64,000 bases of DNA. Origin: Sphingomonas sp. UV9 (GTDB lineage Bacteria; Pseudomonadota; Alphaproteobacteria; Sphingomonadales; Sphingomonadaceae). Numbering within the stretch: position 1 is the stretch's first letter; each line of letters opens with the position of its first letter. The translations under genes were made by a program, and so were the position numbers. The notes beneath the pieces are model-generated. The model had not been told where the DNA came from. It did not search any database and was given only the letters and a program-made list of their open reading frames with translations. Below are positions 21,211 to 30,646 of the stretch, in pieces. The DNA is taken from assembly GCF_004101245.1 (NCBI RefSeq), contig NZ_SCIN01000001.1, forward strand, positions 448,784 through 512,783, given 5' to 3'.

Positions 21211-21866
21211 GCGCGACCAAGATGACTCAAATCGCGCTGCCACTCGGGTGGCCGGCGGACCCTCGCGACGACGCCTTCCTGGTTACCCCTTCGAACGCCC
21301 GTGCGGTGCATACGCTCGAGCATACCGCGACCTGGCCCGTCATGACCGCCATCCTTACCGGCCCGCGCAAATCGGGTCGTAGCCTGCTGTCGCGCATCTT
21401 CGCCGCAAAAACCGGCGGGACGATCATCGACGATGCCGAGCGCGTGCCCGAGGCGCAGCTCTTCCACGCCTGGAACCGCGCGCAGGAGGAGCACAAGCCT
21501 CTCCTGATCGTCGCCGATGCAGCACCGCCCGAGTGGAAGGTGAAGCTTCCCGACCTGCGCTCGCGCCTTGCCGCCAGCCCGATCGCGGCGATCGGCGCGC
21601 CCGACGACGAACTCATGCGTCTGCTCCTCGCGCATCTGTTCGAGCGCCGCAGCCTCGATGCTCGGCCCGATCTGGTCGACTGGCTGGCCACCCGAATTGA
21701 GCGTAGTCATATTACCGTAACGCGAACCGTCGATGCGCTGGATCAGGAGGCGATGGAACGCCGCAAGCGCTTGTCCATTCCTCTGGCACGAACCACACTG
21801 ACCGAGGCCGGACTGATCTTCCGTCCGCAATTCGCTCTCGACCTGCCGCTCCTGACGCCACCATAA
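21207..21866 (+). CDS. hdaA: Regulatory inactivator of DnaA, Hda-like
   Basis: 219 aa from GTG 21207; ATG 21222 (MTQIALPLGW) is an alternative with similar support. An N-terminal clamp-binding motif QIALPL precedes an AAA+ core related to DnaA domain III. The Walker A is altered (TGPRKSGRSLLS) and the Walker B reads GTIIDDAER; the sensor region ARPDLVDWLATRIERS resembles the DnaA lid. With the beta clamp, Hda stimulates ATP hydrolysis by DnaA and prevents re-initiation. First of three tightly packed genes with ppk1 and ppx. Confidence 0.85.
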   Translation: MSATKMTQIALPLGWPADPRDDAFLVTPSNARAVHTLEHTATWPVMTAILTGPRKSGRSLLSRIFAAKTGGTIIDDAERVPEAQLFHAWNRAQEEHKPLLIVADAAPPEWKVKLPDLRSRLAASPIAAIGAPDDELMRLLLAHLFERRSLDARPDLVDWLATRIERSHITVTRTVDALDQEAMERRKRLSIPLARTTLTEAGLIFRPQFALDLPLLTPP

Positions 21867-21882
21867 GACCCCAAGAGGACCG

Positions 21883-24048
21883 ATGAACCGTCCAGCGCAT
21901 ATCGTCCGCCAATCGGAGGACGACGACGATCCCATCGGCGCAGAGCCGAACGACCGGTTCTTCAACCGCGAACTCTCCTGGCTGGCGTTCAACCGCCGCG
22001 TGTTGGAAGAGGCGTGCAATCCCGCGCACCCGCTGCTGGAACGGCTGCGCTTCCTGTCGATCTCGGGCTCGAATCTCGACGAGTTCTTCATGGTCCGCGT
22101 CGCCGGCCTGAAGGGCCAGCAGACGCAGGACGTCGACCGGCGCTCGGCTGACGGCCTCACCGCAGGCCAGCAGCTGACCGCGATCGTCCGCGAAGCCGAC
22201 GCGTTGATGGCTAGCCAGCAGGCCGTATGGGGCGATCTTCGCGTTTTGCTCGACGAAGCCGGATTGTTCGCGCTGCGTCGTGAAGCGATCGACGGCGAGG
22301 CCGACGAGTGGCTCGAAACGCATTTCCGCGACCAGATCTTCCCGATCCTGACCCCGCAGGCGCTCGACCCCGCGCACCCGTTCCCGTTCATCCCGAACCG
22401 CGGCCTGTCGGTAATCTTCGACCTCGTCCGCCGTTCGGATAACGAACCGGTGCGCGAGCTCGTCATGCTCCCGCATACGATGGCCCGCTTCGTCCGCCTG
22501 CCCGGCGAGCCGGCGCGCTATATCGCGATCGAGACGTTGCTCAAGCGGTTCGCACCCGTGTTGTTCCCCGGCTATGAGGTGCTCGCCGCCGCCAGCTTCC
22601 GCGTGCTGCGCGACAGCGACATGGAGATCGAGGAGGAGGCCGAGGATCTCGTCCGGTACTTCGCCAACGCGATCAAGCGCCGCCGCCGCGGCCGCGTGAT
22701 CCGGCTCGAACTCGAAACCGGCATCCCCGACGTGCTCGCCGCCGTGCTCAAGGATGAACTCGGCGGCGCGGATGCGATCATCACCGAGAGCGGCAACCTG
22801 CTCGGCATCGTCGATCTCGACGGGCTGGTCGACGAGGATCGCCCTGACCTGAAATTCCCGCCGTTCACCCCGCGCTTCCCAGAGCGGATCCGCGAATTCG
22901 GCGGCGATTGCTTTGCGGCGATCAAGGCCAAGGACATCGTCGTCCACCACCCGTACGAGACATTCGAGGTGGTGCTCGCCTTCCTGAAGCAAGCCGCGAA
23001 CGACCCGGATGTGGTGGCGATCAAGCAGACGCTTTACCGCGCCGGCAAGCAGCCAGCGGTCATCAACGCGCTGATCGCCGCCGCCGAGGCGGGCAAGTCC
23101 GTGACGGCCGTCGTCGAACTGAAGGCGCGGTTCGACGAAGAACAGAACATGGTCTGGGCCTCCGCGTTGGAGCGCGCAGGCGTGCAGGTGGTCTACGGCT
23201 TCATCGACTGGAAGACGCACGCAAAGGTCTCGCTGGTCGTCCGCCGCGAAGGCTCGGCATTCCGCACCTACTGCCATTTCGGCACCGGCAATTATCACCC
23301 GGTGACCGCCAAGATCTACACCGACATCAGCTTCTTCACCGCCGATGCCGCGGTCGGACGCGATGCGGCGCAGATGTTCAACTACATCACCGGCTACGTC
23401 GAACCGACCGACATGGCGCGCGTCAGCCTGTCGCCGCGTGACCTCCGCCAAAATTTGATGAACCTGATCGACATCGAGATCGCCAACGCCCGAGCCGGCA
23501 AGCCCGCCAGCGTCTGGGCGAAGATGAACTCGCTGGTCGACCCCGCGGTGATTGAAAAGCTGTACGAGGCGAGCGGGGCCGGGGTCGAGATCGACCTCAT
23601 CATCCGCGGCATCTGCTGCCTGCGTCCCGGCGTGCCCGGCTTGTCCGAGACGATCCGCGTGAAGTCGGTGATCGGGCGGTTCCTCGAGCACAGCCGGATC
23701 TGGGCGTTCGGCAACGGCAAGGCTCTTCCCAACGATGGGGCGAAGCTCTTCATCTCGTCGGCCGACTGGATGCCGCGCAACTTCGATCGGCGCGTCGAAT
23801 ACATGCTGCCGATCCTCAATCCGACCGTCCACGACCAGATCCTCGATCAGGTCATGGTCGCGAACCTCATCGACAACGAGCAGAGCTGGGAGCTAGGCCC
23901 CGACGGCGAATACACCCGCGTCGATCCCGGCGACCGTCCGTTCAACCTGCATCGGTATTTCATGACCAACCCGTCGCTCTCCGGCCGTGGCGCCTCGCTC
24001 GCGACCAGCAACGCCGTGCCGACCCTGTCTCTGCGCCGCAAACGTTGA
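21883..24048 (+). CDS. ppk1: Polyphosphate kinase 1
   Basis: 721 aa with AAGAGGA before ATG 21883. It reversibly polymerises the gamma phosphate of ATP into polyphosphate. The N-terminal domain contains RFFNRELSWLAFNRRVLEEA; the head domain has FLSISGSNLDEFFMVR. The two C-terminal phospholipase-D-like domains include the autophosphorylated histidine H465 in CHFGTGNYHP and IDWKTHAKVSLVVRR. Further conserved sequence is IGRFLEHSRIWAFGNG and MPRNFDRRVEYMLPI. Coupled to ppx by a 4-bp TTGA overlap or a 3-nt gap depending on the ppx start, which pairs polymer synthesis with degradation. Confidence 0.97.
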   Translation: MNRPAHIVRQSEDDDDPIGAEPNDRFFNRELSWLAFNRRVLEEACNPAHPLLERLRFLSISGSNLDEFFMVRVAGLKGQQTQDVDRRSADGLTAGQQLTAIVREADALMASQQAVWGDLRVLLDEAGLFALRREAIDGEADEWLETHFRDQIFPILTPQALDPAHPFPFIPNRGLSVIFDLVRRSDNEPVRELVMLPHTMARFVRLPGEPARYIAIETLLKRFAPVLFPGYEVLAAASFRVLRDSDMEIEEEAEDLVRYFANAIKRRRRGRVIRLELETGIPDVLAAVLKDELGGADAIITESGNLLGIVDLDGLVDEDRPDLKFPPFTPRFPERIREFGGDCFAAIKAKDIVVHHPYETFEVVLAFLKQAANDPDVVAIKQTLYRAGKQPAVINALIAAAEAGKSVTAVVELKARFDEEQNMVWASALERAGVQVVYGFIDWKTHAKVSLVVRREGSAFRTYCHFGTGNYHPVTAKIYTDISFFTADAAVGRDAAQMFNYITGYVEPTDMARVSLSPRDLRQNLMNLIDIEIANARAGKPASVWAKMNSLVDPAVIEKLYEASGAGVEIDLIIRGICCLRPGVPGLSETIRVKSVIGRFLEHSRIWAFGNGKALPNDGAKLFISSADWMPRNFDRRVEYMLPILNPTVHDQILDQVMVANLIDNEQSWELGPDGEYTRVDPGDRPFNLHRYFMTNPSLSGRGASLATSNAVPTLSLRRKR

Positions 24049-24050
24049 GC

Positions 24051-25556
24051 GTGACCAACATCCTGTTCGGCACCTCGAAACCCAAGGTCGAAACCGACGA
24101 TCACCCACGGACGGGGATCATCGATATCGGCTCGAACTCGATCCGCCTGGTGGTCTATCAGGGGCCGCCGAGGTTGCCAGCGATCCGGTTCAACGAGAAG
24201 GTCCTCGCTGGGCTAGGTCGCGGACTGGCGGCTACGGGCGCAATCGAGAAGTCTGCGCTGAAGACAGCGCGGGTCGCGTTGGCGCGTTTCGCGGCCGTTG
24301 CGCGCGAGATGGAATGCTCAACCTTGCGCACCGTCGCCACGGCGGCGGTACGCGATGCGAAGAACGGCGGCGAACTTATTGCCACCGCTGAAAATCTCGG
24401 CCTGACGGTCGAAACGCTGTCGGGCGAACAGGAAGCGAGCGCCGCCGGCTATGGCGTGCTCTCCGCGATACCCGACGCGGAAGGCATCGTCGGCGATCTC
24501 GGCGGCGGCAGTCTGGAACTGGTCCGCGTCCGCCGCGGCAAGATCGAGGACCGCGTCTCGTTTCCGTTGGGCGTGCTGCGCATCGGCCCGATCCGGGCGA
24601 AGCGTGGCAAGGTGCTCGAACGCTATGTCGCGCGCCTGGTCCGCGACGCCGGCTGGACCGCCAAGGGGCAGGGGCTTCCGCTGTATCTCGTCGGCGGGTC
24701 GTGGCGCGCGCTCGCCCGGCTCGACATGGAGTTGTCGGACTATCCGCTGCCGATCATCCATCAATATCCGATGACTGCCGCGACGATCACGCGCCTCAGC
24801 CGGACAATACCGCAGCTCTCGAAACCTCGCCTCAAGGCGATCCCCGGACTTTCGTCCGGCCGCACCTCAACGCTGGCCGACGCGGCCGCGCTGCTCGGCG
24901 TGCTGATGCGCCAACTCGGCAGCAAGACGACTGTCGTGTCCGCCTATGGCCTCCGCGAAGGGCTGCTCTACGGCGACCTGGAACCCAAGACCCGCGCACT
25001 CGATCCGCTGATCGTCGCCGCGCGTGAAGAGGGGCGCCTGCTCGGCCGCTTTCCCGAACACGGCGACCTTCTCGATCGCTGGATAGCCCCGCTGTTCGTG
25101 ACGGAGCCGCCGGCGCTGGCCCGCATCCGCCACACAGCGTGTCTCCTTGCCGACGTAGGCTGGCGCGCCAACCCCGAGTTCCGCGCCGAACGCGGGGTCG
25201 AGATCGCGCTCCACGGCAATTGGGTGGCGATCGACGCGCCGGGTCGCGCGATGCTGGCGCAGGCGCTCTACACGAGCCTTGGCGGCGAGCTCTCGGCGGC
25301 AGACCCTGTGGAGCGACTGGCATCCCCAGCAGCCGTTAAAACCGCGACCGCCTGGGGTCTCGCGATGCGCCTAGGCCAGCGCATGAGCGGCGGCCTCGCA
25401 GGACCGCTCAAGCGATCAAACCTTGCAGACGACGGGGTCGCGCTGACACTGACCCTACAGGCGGTTGATCGCGGCTTGTACGGCGAGGCTGTCGAACGCC
25501 GTCATGCTGCGCTAGCGACGGCACTTGGCCGCAAGGCACTACTCGCTTTGGTCTGA
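24051..25556 (+). CDS. ppx: Exopolyphosphatase (Ppx/GppA family)
   Basis: 501 aa from GTG 24051; TTG 24045 in frame overlaps the ppk1 stop and cannot be excluded. The N-terminal ASKHA fold contains GIIDIGSNSIRLVVY (phosphate 1 motif) and VGDLGGGSLELVRV (phosphate 2). The C-terminal helical part has YGLREGLLY followed by an HD-like arrangement (FPEHGDLLDRW, RHTACLLADVGW). It hydrolyses terminal phosphates of polyphosphate; some family members act on pppGpp. Located directly after ppk1, as in many proteobacteria. The exact substrate balance is not readable from sequence. Confidence 0.92.
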   Translation: MTNILFGTSKPKVETDDHPRTGIIDIGSNSIRLVVYQGPPRLPAIRFNEKVLAGLGRGLAATGAIEKSALKTARVALARFAAVAREMECSTLRTVATAAVRDAKNGGELIATAENLGLTVETLSGEQEASAAGYGVLSAIPDAEGIVGDLGGGSLELVRVRRGKIEDRVSFPLGVLRIGPIRAKRGKVLERYVARLVRDAGWTAKGQGLPLYLVGGSWRALARLDMELSDYPLPIIHQYPMTAATITRLSRTIPQLSKPRLKAIPGLSSGRTSTLADAAALLGVLMRQLGSKTTVVSAYGLREGLLYGDLEPKTRALDPLIVAAREEGRLLGRFPEHGDLLDRWIAPLFVTEPPALARIRHTACLLADVGWRANPEFRAERGVEIALHGNWVAIDAPGRAMLAQALYTSLGGELSAADPVERLASPAAVKTATAWGLAMRLGQRMSGGLAGPLKRSNLADDGVALTLTLQAVDRGLYGEAVERRHAALATALGRKALLALV

Positions 25557-25583
25557 CGTTCTCCCCCACCCGGGGGGAGGGCA

Positions 25584-25880
25584 TCAGCCGCAGGCCAGCC
25601 GCTCGATACGCCCCTTCGAGTCGACATAGACGTTCAGCCGGTCGTCGCGGAAATCCTTCGTCGTCGCAGTGTTCGGTGCGATCCAGCGAAGCGTGCGTGA
25701 GCCCGATCGTGCCTGCATCACATCCGCCCGCGCATCGCTCGCGCGTTTCCCGACCAGATCGCCAAGCGAGTCCGCATTGCACGTTGCTCCGACCGGACCA
25801 GCAGCCGGCGCGTCGCCACGAAACTCGACCGGCGTACACGCCGCTGCCATCAGCAAACCCGCAACCACAACGATCCTCAT
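25584..25880 (-). CDS. I78 family peptidase inhibitor, lipoprotein
   Basis: 98 aa. A short signal peptide ends in a lipobox-like LMAAAC with C15 as the lipidated residue. The mature part matches the potato-inhibitor-like I78 pattern: CNADSLGDLVGK, then RSGSRTLRW, and the conserved end DDRLNVYVDSKGRIERLACG with a second Cys. I78 inhibitors of bacteria block serine proteases, but the target is unknown here. The ATG overlaps the rnd stop by 4 bp (ATGA), so it is coupled to rnd. A short CTCCCCC/GGGGGGAG stem (25562-25580) separates it from the convergent ppx. Confidence 0.8.
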   Translation of the reverse strand: MRIVVVAGLLMAAACTPVEFRGDAPAAGPVGATCNADSLGDLVGKRASDARADVMQARSGSRTLRWIAPNTATTKDFRDDRLNVYVDSKGRIERLACG

Positions 25881-27052
25881 GCGGCATCCTCAGTACGCGT
25901 CATCTTGAGCTTCCCGCCGATGACGGCGAATGCAAGCCGCCCTTCGACCAGGTCGAGCGCATCACGGCCGAACTGGTCGAACCGCCAGCCTTCGAGCATC
26001 GGCAACCCGGTCCGCACGCCCGCGGCCAGCGCCTCCAGCTCATCGGTCCGCGCCAGCAGTTTCGACGCGACATCAATGTCCCGCGAGCGGATCTTCAGGA
26101 GCAGCTTGAGGAGGTCGGCGACTAGCGAGCCTTCCTTGCCGAGCCCGGGCTTGCGATCGTCGCGGGGCGGCATCTCGTCGTCGCCCAATGGCTGCGATCC
26201 CTCGATCGCCGCCATAAGTCGACCACCGATGTCGTTGCCCGCCCAAGTCGCCGACAGCCCGCGGACCCGCGCGAGATCCGCCTGTTTCCGCGGCGGATGC
26301 CCCGCCATGTCGCCCAGCGTCTCGTCCTTGACGATCCGGCCGCGCGGCAGATCCTTCGCCTGCGCCTCCAGTTCCCGCCACCGTGCCAGCGCCTTCAAAC
26401 GTCCGAGAACCTCGGGCTTGCGCCCAGAGATCCGCACGCGCTTCCACGCCAGATCGGGATCGTTCGCATAATTGGCGATGTCGCCGAGCCGCTCCATCTC
26501 CTGGTCGAGCCACACGCCGCGGCCGGTCTTGCGCAGCCGCTCGAGCATCTTGGGGAAGATCTTCGACAGATGCGTGACGTCGCCGATCGCATATTCGATC
26601 TGCCGCTCGTCGAGCGGGCGGCGGGCCCAGTCGGTGAAGCGCGCGCCCTTGTCGACCGCGATGCCGAGCCAGCTGTCGACGAGGTTCGAATAGCCGATCT
26701 GTTCGCCCTGGCCCAGCGCCATCGCCGCGACCTGCGTATCGAACAGCGGAAAGGGGGTCTTGCCCGTGAGGTTGTAGACGATCTCGATATCCTGCCCGCC
26801 GGCATGGACAACCTTGAGCACATCGTGATTCTCGACGAGCAGGTCGAGCAGCGGCTTCAGGTCGATGCCGGGCGCCATCGGATCGATCGCTGCGGCTTCC
26901 TTGTCGTCGGCGATCTGGATCAGGCAGAGCTCCGGGTAATAAGTGCTCTCGCGCATGAATTCGGTGTCGACGCACACATAGTCGGCGTCGGCCATGCGCG
27001 CGCAAAGATTGGCGAGCGTGGCACTGTCGGAGATAAGCGGGTGGATATGCAT
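25877..27052 (-). CDS. rnd: Ribonuclease D
   Basis: 391 aa from ATG 27052 (MHIHPLISD). A DEDD 3'-5' exonuclease that trims tRNA and other stable RNA 3' ends. ExoI DTEFMRE holds the first catalytic acids, ExoII lies in VVHAGGQDIEIVYNL, and ExoIII in the RQIEYAIGDVTHL segment. HRDC-like helical domains follow (about 210-380). The reading frame remains open for 2 kb upstream but only antisense to aspS. Divergent from aspS across 90 bp and coupled to the I78 inhibitor gene downstream. Confidence 0.95.
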   Translation of the reverse strand: MHIHPLISDSATLANLCARMADADYVCVDTEFMRESTYYPELCLIQIADDKEAAAIDPMAPGIDLKPLLDLLVENHDVLKVVHAGGQDIEIVYNLTGKTPFPLFDTQVAAMALGQGEQIGYSNLVDSWLGIAVDKGARFTDWARRPLDERQIEYAIGDVTHLSKIFPKMLERLRKTGRGVWLDQEMERLGDIANYANDPDLAWKRVRISGRKPEVLGRLKALARWRELEAQAKDLPRGRIVKDETLGDMAGHPPRKQADLARVRGLSATWAGNDIGGRLMAAIEGSQPLGDDEMPPRDDRKPGLGKEGSLVADLLKLLLKIRSRDIDVASKLLARTDELEALAAGVRTGLPMLEGWRFDQFGRDALDLVEGRLAFAVIGGKLKMTRTEDAA

Positions 27053-27142
27053 GGACCGTCCATAGCGAGCCTCGTCCGGGTTGACAAAGGCGGGTAGGAA
27101 AGGGAAGCGCGAGCTACCTGTTACCGTCCGAGAAGACCCATC

Positions 27143-28966
27143 ATGCACGCCTATCGCACCCATAATTGCGCCGCCCTCCGCCCCGAACAGGTCGGCGAGG
27201 AGGTCCGTGTCTCGGGCTGGGTCCACAAGAAGCGCGATCATGGCGACCTCGTCTTCATCGATCTGCGCGATCATTACGGCATCACGCAGATTGTCACCGA
27301 CGTGAGCGGCCCGGTCTTCAAGGTCATCGAGGGTCTGAAGAGCGAAAGCGTGGTGACGATCACCGGCAAGGTCACCGCACGCGCACCCGAAGCCGTGAAC
27401 CCGAACCTGCCGACCGGCGGGATCGAGGTCCGCGCGACCGCCGCGACCGTCCAGTCGATGGCCGGCGAACTGCCGATGCCGGTCGCGGGCGAGGCCGAGT
27501 ATCCCGAGGATATCCGCCTGCGCTATCGCTACCTCGACCTGCGTCGCGAACGGCTCCACGCCAACATCATGCTGCGCTCGAAGGTCATCACCTCGCTGCG
27601 CAACCGCATGAACGATCAGGGCTTCACCGAATTCCAGACGCCGATCCTGACCGCGTCGTCGCCCGAGGGCGCGCGCGACTATCTGGTGCCGAGCCGCGTG
27701 CATCCGGGCAAGTTCTACGCGCTGCCGCAGGCGCCGCAGATGTTCAAGCAGCTGCTGATGGTGGCGGGCTTCGACCGCTATTTCCAGATCGCACCGTGCT
27801 TCCGCGACGAGGACGCACGCGCCGATCGTTCGCCGGGTGAGTTCTACCAGCTTGATTTCGAAATGAGCTTCGTCACGCAGGACGACGTGTTCAACGCGAT
27901 CGAGCCTGTCCTGCACGGCGTGTTCGAGGAGTTCGCTGACTGGCAGGGCAAGGGACGCCAGGTCTCGGCATTGCCGTTCAAGCGCATTCCCTACCGCGAA
28001 TCGATGCTGAAATACGGCAGCGACAAGCCCGACCTGCGCAACCCGATCCTGATCCACGACGTCGGCCACCACTTCGTCGATTCGGGCTTCGGCCTGTTCG
28101 CCGGCATCGTCGCCGGCGGTGACGTGGTCCGCGCGATCCCCGCGCCGAACACCGCCGAGAAGAGCCGCAAGTTCTTCACGGACATGAACGACTGGGCCCG
28201 CGCCGAAGGCCATGCCGGCCTCGGCTACATCACGCAGAAGAATGGCGAGCTCGGCGGCCCGATCGCCAAGAACCACGGCGAGGAAGCGACCCGGAAGCTG
28301 ATCGCCGAGATGGGCCTCGGTCCCAACGACGGCATCTTCTTCGCCGCCGGCAAGGAACTCCCTGCCGCCAAGCTCGCGGGTGCGGCACGCGCACGGATCG
28401 GTGCGGATCTCGGCCTGATCGACGAGAACCGCTTCGAATTCTGCTGGATCGTCGACTTCCCGATGTTCGAATATGACGAGGACGCCAAGAAGGTCGACTT
28501 CAGCCACAACCCGTTCTCGATGCCGCAGGGCGAGATGGACGCGCTGGAGAACAAGGATCCGCTCGATATCCTGGCGTACCAGTACGACATCGTCTGCAAC
28601 GGCGTCGAACTGTCGTCGGGCGCGATCCGGAACCATCGTCCGGAGATCATGTACAAGGCGTTCGAGATCGCGGGCTACACGCAGGCCGATGTCGACACGA
28701 ACTTTGCGGGCATGATCAACGCGTTCAAGGTCGGCGCACCGCCGCATGGCGGTTCGGCACCGGGGATCGACCGGATGGTCATGCTGCTCGCGGGCGAGCC
28801 TAACATCCGCGAGGTCGTGCTGTTCCCGATGAACCAGAAGGCTGAGGATCTGATGATGGGCGCGCCGAGCCCGGTCAGCCCGCGCCAGCTGAAGGAACTC
28901 AACATTCGCCTGACCGTCGACGGCCCGAAGGACGCAACGAAGGTGGTCGCCCCCACCGCCGGCTGA
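27143..28966 (+). CDS. aspS: Aspartate--tRNA(Asp/Asn) ligase
   Basis: 607 aa, the length of bacterial-type AspRS. The N-terminal OB fold ([23 protein letters not shown]) binds the anticodon. The class II core includes motif 2 [19 protein letters not shown] and motif 3 [14 protein letters not shown], with the bacterial GAD insertion in between ([11 protein letters not shown]... region). Alphaproteobacteria usually have a non-discriminating form that also charges tRNA-Asn for GatCAB; I cannot tell which from this sequence. A TTGACA at 27081-27086 may be the -35 of its promoter, with no good -10 seen. Confidence 0.97.
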   Translation: MHAYRTHNCAALRPEQVGEEVRVSGWVHKKRDHGDLVFIDLRDHYGITQIVTDVSGPVFKVIEGLKSESVVTITGKVTARAPEAVNPNLPTGGIEVRATAATVQSMAGELPMPVAGEAEYPEDIRLRYRYLDLRRERLHANIMLRSKVITSLRNRMNDQGFTEFQTPILTASSPEGARDYLVPSRVHPGKFYALPQAPQMFKQLLMVAGFDRYFQIAPCFRDEDARADRSPGEFYQLDFEMSFVTQDDVFNAIEPVLHGVFEEFADWQGKGRQVSALPFKRIPYRESMLKYGSDKPDLRNPILIHDVGHHFVDSGFGLFAGIVAGGDVVRAIPAPNTAEKSRKFFTDMNDWARAEGHAGLGYITQKNGELGGPIAKNHGEEATRKLIAEMGLGPNDGIFFAAGKELPAAKLAGAARARIGADLGLIDENRFEFCWIVDFPMFEYDEDAKKVDFSHNPFSMPQGEMDALENKDPLDILAYQYDIVCNGVELSSGAIRNHRPEIMYKAFEIAGYTQADVDTNFAGMINAFKVGAPPHGGSAPGIDRMVMLLAGEPNIREVVLFPMNQKAEDLMMGAPSPVSPRQLKELNIRLTVDGPKDATKVVAPTAG

Positions 28967-28999
28967 CGCCTCCCTTCGAATAGGTCTTGCGCCCATGTC

Positions 29000-29028
29000 C
29001 CGTGTCGGGCGTTTATGTCCCGACACGG
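29000..29028. other. Perfect 10-bp stem hairpin between aspS and ppk2
   Basis: CCGTGTCGGG (29000-29009) and CCCGACACGG (29019-29028) form a perfect stem with a 9-nt loop. It lies 34 nt after the aspS stop and 17 nt before the ppk2 ATG, with no run of T after it, so it is not a standard intrinsic terminator. It could cause pausing or mRNA protection, or be a partial transcription barrier. Confidence 0.5.
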
Positions 29029-29045
29029 CCGACGGAGCGCACTGC

Positions 29046-29822
29046 ATGACGATATATCTCGACGATTACGAAGCCGGCGACGAATATGACGGCAAGTACA
29101 AGCGCGACCTGAAAGAGCTGCAGAAGCGGCTCGAACGCATCCAGGTCGCGCATATCGTCGGCGGTACGCGCGCGATCGTGATGTTCGAGGGCTGGGATGC
29201 CGCTGGCAAGGGCGGCATCATCCAGCGCCTGTCCGCCGAATGGGACCCGCGCAACTACAAGGTCTGGCCGATCGCTGCGCCCACCGCAGACGAGAAGGCG
29301 CATCATTTCCTCTGGCGGTTCTGGAAACGCCTGCCCGCCAACGGTCATATCGCGGTGTTCGATCGCAGCTGGTACGGCCGCGTGCTGGTCGAGCGCGTCG
29401 AGGGGTTCGCCAGCGAGAGCGAGTGGCGCCACGGCTTTGACGAGATCAACGCGTTCGAGGCGCAGCAAGTCGAAAGCGGCGCGACTCTGATCAAGTTGTT
29501 CGTCCACACCACGCAGAAGGAACAGGACCGCCGCCTGAAGGCGCGGCTCGACGATCCGTGGAAGCATTGGAAGACCGGCCTCGACGATTATCACAACCGG
29601 TCGCGCCGCGCGGACTATCTGGAGGCGATGGCCGAGATGTTCGCGCGCACCGATACCGCGACCGCACCGTGGAGTGTCATCGACGGCAACAACAAAAAGG
29701 CGGCCCGGATCGCAGCGCTGACGCTGATCGCGGACCGCCTCGAAGCGAGCGTGTCGATGGTGCCGCCACCGCTCGACCCGAAGGTCAAGCGCGTGGCGGA
29801 GAAGGCGTTAGGCCTTGGCTGA
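29046..29822 (+). CDS. ppk2: Polyphosphate kinase 2 family protein
   Basis: 258 aa from ATG 29046. A single-domain PPK2 with a P-loop kinase fold: Walker A FEGWDAAGKGGII, base-binding WRFWKRLP, and Walker B FDRSWYGRVLVERV. PPK2 enzymes use polyphosphate to phosphorylate nucleoside mono- or diphosphates (preferentially making ATP or GTP). The subclass is not clear; its length fits class I or III single-domain forms. It is 79 bp after aspS and ends 4 bp from the convergent carbonic anhydrase gene. With ppk1 and ppx at 21.9-25.6 kb the window encodes three polyphosphate enzymes. Confidence 0.93.
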   Translation: MTIYLDDYEAGDEYDGKYKRDLKELQKRLERIQVAHIVGGTRAIVMFEGWDAAGKGGIIQRLSAEWDPRNYKVWPIAAPTADEKAHHFLWRFWKRLPANGHIAVFDRSWYGRVLVERVEGFASESEWRHGFDEINAFEAQQVESGATLIKLFVHTTQKEQDRRLKARLDDPWKHWKTGLDDYHNRSRRADYLEAMAEMFARTDTATAPWSVIDGNNKKAARIAALTLIADRLEASVSMVPPPLDPKVKRVAEKALGLG

Positions 29823-29826
29823 CCCG

Positions 29827-30489
29827 TTACGCTTTTGCTGACTTGGCCTCAGCTGATTCGGCTTGGATGAACTCGTCATCTGCGTTGAGCAGCAGCATCT
29901 GGCCCTTGTCGATGCCGAAATAGGCACCGCGGAGTGCCAGCGTACCAGCGGCCTCGGCCCTTCTGACGAACGGGAAGGTGCGCAGGTTGGCGATCGAGGT
30001 GCGGACGGACTCGAGTTCCATCTCGCGACCGGCTTCGTCACTGTCGCCGTACTTGGCGATGACCTTCTCGCGCGCGCCGTCGAGCAGGCTGACCCAGTCG
30101 GACACGAAGCCACCTGCGCCATGGTCGGCGTCGGCAAATGCCTGGGTCAGCGCGGCCTTGCAGCCGCCGCACTTCTCATGGCCCATCACGACGATCTCTT
30201 CGACCTTCAGCTGCGTGACGGCGAACTCGATGGCCGCCGACACGCCGTGATGGCCACCACCGGTTTCGTAGGGCGGGACCAGGTTGGCGACGTTGCGGAC
30301 GACGAACACTTCGCCGGGCAGGGTGTCGAAGATCTGCGCGGGTTCGACGCGGCTGTCCGAGCAGGCGATGATCATCACCTTCGGGCTCTGGCCGTCCTGA
30401 AGCTCCTTCCAGCGCTCACGCTGCTCCTCCCAAGGACCGCCCTTGAAGCGGTGGTAGCCTTCGATCATTTCCGGAAAGTGAGTTGGCAC
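29827..30489 (-). CDS. can: Beta-class carbonic anhydrase
   Basis: 220 aa from GTG 30489, with AAAGG 8 nt upstream; an ATG further upstream gives unrelated residues. It interconverts CO2 and bicarbonate. Zinc ligands C43, H104 and C107 are in IACSDSR and HEKCGGC, with the D45/R47 dyad of the CxDxR motif. The protein has the usual bacterial length. It is divergent from lipA. The intergenic DNA holds a 28-bp perfect palindrome 27-54 bp upstream of this start, probably in or next to its promoter. It is adjacent to ppk2 on the other strand. Confidence 0.96.
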   Translation of the reverse strand: MPTHFPEMIEGYHRFKGGPWEEQRERWKELQDGQSPKVMIIACSDSRVEPAQIFDTLPGEVFVVRNVANLVPPYETGGGHHGVSAAIEFAVTQLKVEEIVVMGHEKCGGCKAALTQAFADADHGAGGFVSDWVSLLDGAREKVIAKYGDSDEAGREMELESVRTSIANLRTFPFVRRAEAAGTLALRGAYFGIDKGQMLLLNADDEFIQAESAEAKSAKA

Positions 30490-30515
30490 GGTCAGCCTTT
30501 CATGGACGTTTGCAC

Positions 30516-30543
30516 TGCAACATGACAAACTTGTCATGTTGCA
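30516..30543. promoter_or_regulatory. 28-bp perfect palindrome in the can-lipA divergent promoter
   Basis: TGCAACATGACAA (30516-30528) is the exact reverse complement of TTGTCATGTTGCA (30531-30543), separated by AC. It lies 27-54 bp upstream of the can GTG and about 104 bp upstream of the lipA ATG. It has no T-run and is in a gene-free gap, so an operator for a dimeric repressor or activator is more likely than a terminator. A nested GTTGCAAC palindrome lies at 30538-30545. Confidence 0.7.
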
Positions 30544-30646
30544 ACTGGTTCCCAATGAATTTTATCGTGATCGCCCACCGATTCCAATACGTCGTCACGA
30601 TCCCCCGCCATTGTATGAACGTGAGGCCGGGGTTATCTGGCACGGC

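Noticed and set aside
27053-29047. Long open frame that would make RNase D a 1056-aa protein
   Set aside because: The extra part is antisense to aspS and shows no conserved pattern. The RNase D start at 27052 gives the family length.
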